In this document: positions 53,209 through 54,440 of the stretch, one piece after another
How positions within the stretch are numbered: position 1 is the stretch's first letter
How the letters are laid out: each line of letters opens with the position of its first letter
From: QHWF01 sp036848175
GTDB taxonomy: Bacteria; Acidobacteriota; Vicinamibacteria; Vicinamibacterales; CAVVIG01
Reading direction: 5' to 3'
NCBI GenBank assembly: GCA_036848175.1
Contig: DAIUKO010000010.1
Location: 1-54,440, forward strand
Length of the DNA: 54,440 bases
Position numbers and translations under genes: made by a program
Notes under the pieces: generated by a model
The model's input: only the letters and a program-made list of their open reading frames with translations
Told to the model about the DNA's origin: nothing
Database searches by the model: none

Positions 53209-54440
53209 ATGCGCCGCATCGCCCCCCTGGCCCTGCTCGTCGCGCTTGCGCTCACCCCCGCGGGTCGCGCGGACGGCAAGAAGTTCTGGTCTCACGTCGA
53301 GGCGCTGGCCGGCGACGCCATGGCCGGACGGCTCGCCGGCTCCCCCGAGCACAGACGCGCGGCTGACTACGTCGCGAGCAATTTCGCGAGCGCTGGACTC
53401 GAGCCGGCCGGCGTCGGCGGCAGCTTCATTCAGCCGGTCACGTTCAAGACGCGGCGCTTCGTCGAGGCGCAATCCCGCCTGGCGGTCGTTCGCGCCGACG
53501 GGAAAGTGGAGGCGCTCTCCTTCGCCGACGACGCGAACATCAGCATGCGCGTCGATCCCGCGGCATCGATCGATGCGCCGATGGTCTTCGCCGGCTACGG
53601 GCTGAGCGTGCCCGAGCAGCACATCAACGACCTGCAAGGGCTGAATCTCAAGGGCGCGATCGTCGTCTACATCAACGCGACGCCGAAATCGCTGCCGGGC
53701 CCGCTGCAGGCGCACTTCGGCTCGGCCGGCGAGCGCTGGAAGATGTACAAGGCCGCCGGCGCGATCGGCACGCTCGGCATCGCCAACCCGAAGAGCATGG
53801 ACGTGCCGTGGTCGCGATCGACGCTGTCGCGGACGCAACCGCAGATGGCGCTGGCCGACGCGTCGCTCGACGAGACCGGTGGTCAGCAGATCTCGGTGAC
53901 GATGAATCCGGCGCGTGCCGACACGCTGTTCGAAGGATCGGGCCACACCTTTGGCGAGCTGATCGCGCTGGTCGATGCCGGCAAGCCGGTGCCGGCCTTC
54001 GCGCTGCCCTCGCGGCTCAAGGCGGCGATCCGCGCCGAACGCGGCGACGTGGAGTCGCAGAACGTCGCCGGCATCCTGCGCGGATCGGATTCGAAACGCC
54101 GCGACGAGTTCGTCGTCGTGTCGGCGCACCTCGATCATCTGGGCGTCGCCGATCCGCCGGTCAACGGCGATCGCGTCTACAACGGCGCGATGGACAACGC
54201 GTCGGGCATCGCGGCGCTCCTCGAAATCGCCGCGCGGCTCCACGACGCCGGCACGAAGCCGGCGCGATCGATTCTCTTCGTCGCGGTCACCGCCGAAGAG
54301 AAAGGGCTGCTCGGGTCGCGCTACTTCGCGTCGCACCCGACCGTCCCGGCGAGCGCGATGGTCGCCAACGTCAACATCGATATGTTCCTGCCGCTCTTTC
54401 CGCTGAAGACGCTCATGGTGCTCGGCCTCGACGAGTCCGA
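53209..54440 (+). CDS. M28 family metallopeptidase (3'-truncated by window edge)
   Basis: 410 codons are visible. The signal peptide RRIAPLALLVALALTPAG precedes a region with EALAGDAMAGRLAGSPEHRRAA, a protease-associated-like insert (about 100-230, MVFAGYGL, GAIVVYINATP) and the M28 core. Zinc ligands are His in VSAHLDHLG, Asp in NGAMDNASG, the Glu pair in TAEEKGLLGS and Asp in NVNIDM. Co-catalytic zinc aminopeptidase in the periplasm. Start ATG at 53209 follows GGAGG. Confidence 0.92.
   Translation, partial: MRRIAPLALLVALALTPAGRADGKKFWSHVEALAGDAMAGRLAGSPEHRRAADYVASNFASAGLEPAGVGGSFIQPVTFKTRRFVEAQSRLAVVRADGKVEALSFADDANISMRVDPAASIDAPMVFAGYGLSVPEQHINDLQGLNLKGAIVVYINATPKSLPGPLQAHFGSAGERWKMYKAAGAIGTLGIANPKSMDVPWSRSTLSRTQPQMALADASLDETGGQQISVTMNPARADTLFEGSGHTFGELIALVDAGKPVPAFALPSRLKAAIRAERGDVESQNVAGILRGSDSKRRDEFVVVSAHLDHLGVADPPVNGDRVYNGAMDNASGIAALLEIAARLHDAGTKPARSILFVAVTAEEKGLLGSRYFASHPTVPASAMVANVNIDMFLPLFPLKTLMVLGLDES

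Overview
The window looks like one contig of a soil- or sediment-type Acidobacteriota genome, probably class Vicinamibacteria. The evidence is indirect: high GC, very dense coding on both strands, a VWFA-related secreted protein of the acidobacterial type, many secreted S9, M28, amidohydrolase and TPR proteins, GTG starts, GTGA/ATGA gene overlaps and leaderless-looking promoters. It is a draft assembly: 100 Ns at 3944-4043 mark a scaffold gap. No rRNA, tRNA, CRISPR, prophage or transposase was recognised.

Layout. (1) 1-4859: a TlpA-type thioredoxin-like protein behind an apparent cysteine-codon attenuator, a VWA protein, a MarR-GNAT fusion regulator, a VOC protein with a divergent MarR regulator sharing a palindromic operator, then the gap and an M23 endopeptidase. 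(2) 4891-10926: a signalling island with a hybrid PAS/GAF histidine kinase, a small unknown protein, a DUF4118-PAS-GAF kinase and a divergent degenerate receiver-PAS protein. (3) 10886-19357: an endonuclease/exonuclease/phosphatase lipoprotein, a coiled-coil protein with a possible sigma-54 promoter, and an addB-addA type recombination helicase-nuclease pair; both nuclease genes carry in-frame short repeats. (4) 19389-22341: a perfect 169-bp tandem duplication with REP-like hairpins, then amidohydrolase, ferritin and ABC ATPase genes overlapping by ATGA. (5) 22394-29918: a sialidase-like/Calx-beta secreted protein, an S9 peptidase and a TPR protein. (6) 29999-34047: a probable stress operon (phosphoribosyltransferase-erythromycin esterase fusion, alpha/beta hydrolase, DUF5335, PAP2 phosphatase, MmcQ/YjbR), closed by strong hairpins. 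(7) 34129-37889: a secreted Ala/Pro-rich protein and a four-gene cassette DUF2834-DUF4188-ACP-fatty acyl-AMP ligase. (8) 37909-46441: peptidase-MA-like TPR protein, cysteine dioxygenase overlapping a histidine kinase, a GH99-like Tat-exported protein, a D-lactate/glycolate-type FAD oxidase, aminopeptidase P and TraB/GumN. (9) 46475-54440: a small secreted protein, a structured leader or small RNA in front of an alpha/beta hydrolase, a second S9 peptidase, an 11-copy 11-bp palindromic array, a flippase-glycosyltransferase pair and an M28 peptidase running off the edge.

The best candidate for something undescribed is at 882-1084. A 30-codon GTG-initiated ORF has five Cys codons within seven positions. 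It is followed by mutually exclusive hairpins ending in an intrinsic terminator just before the TlpA-like gene, which is the architecture of trp-type attenuation with cysteine as the sensed amino acid. Other candidates are the palindromic array at 50265-50385, which may also underlie the assembly gap; the orphan ACP-FAAL cassette; and the structured leader at 47238-47316. All assignments come from reading sequence and motifs; no database search was run.
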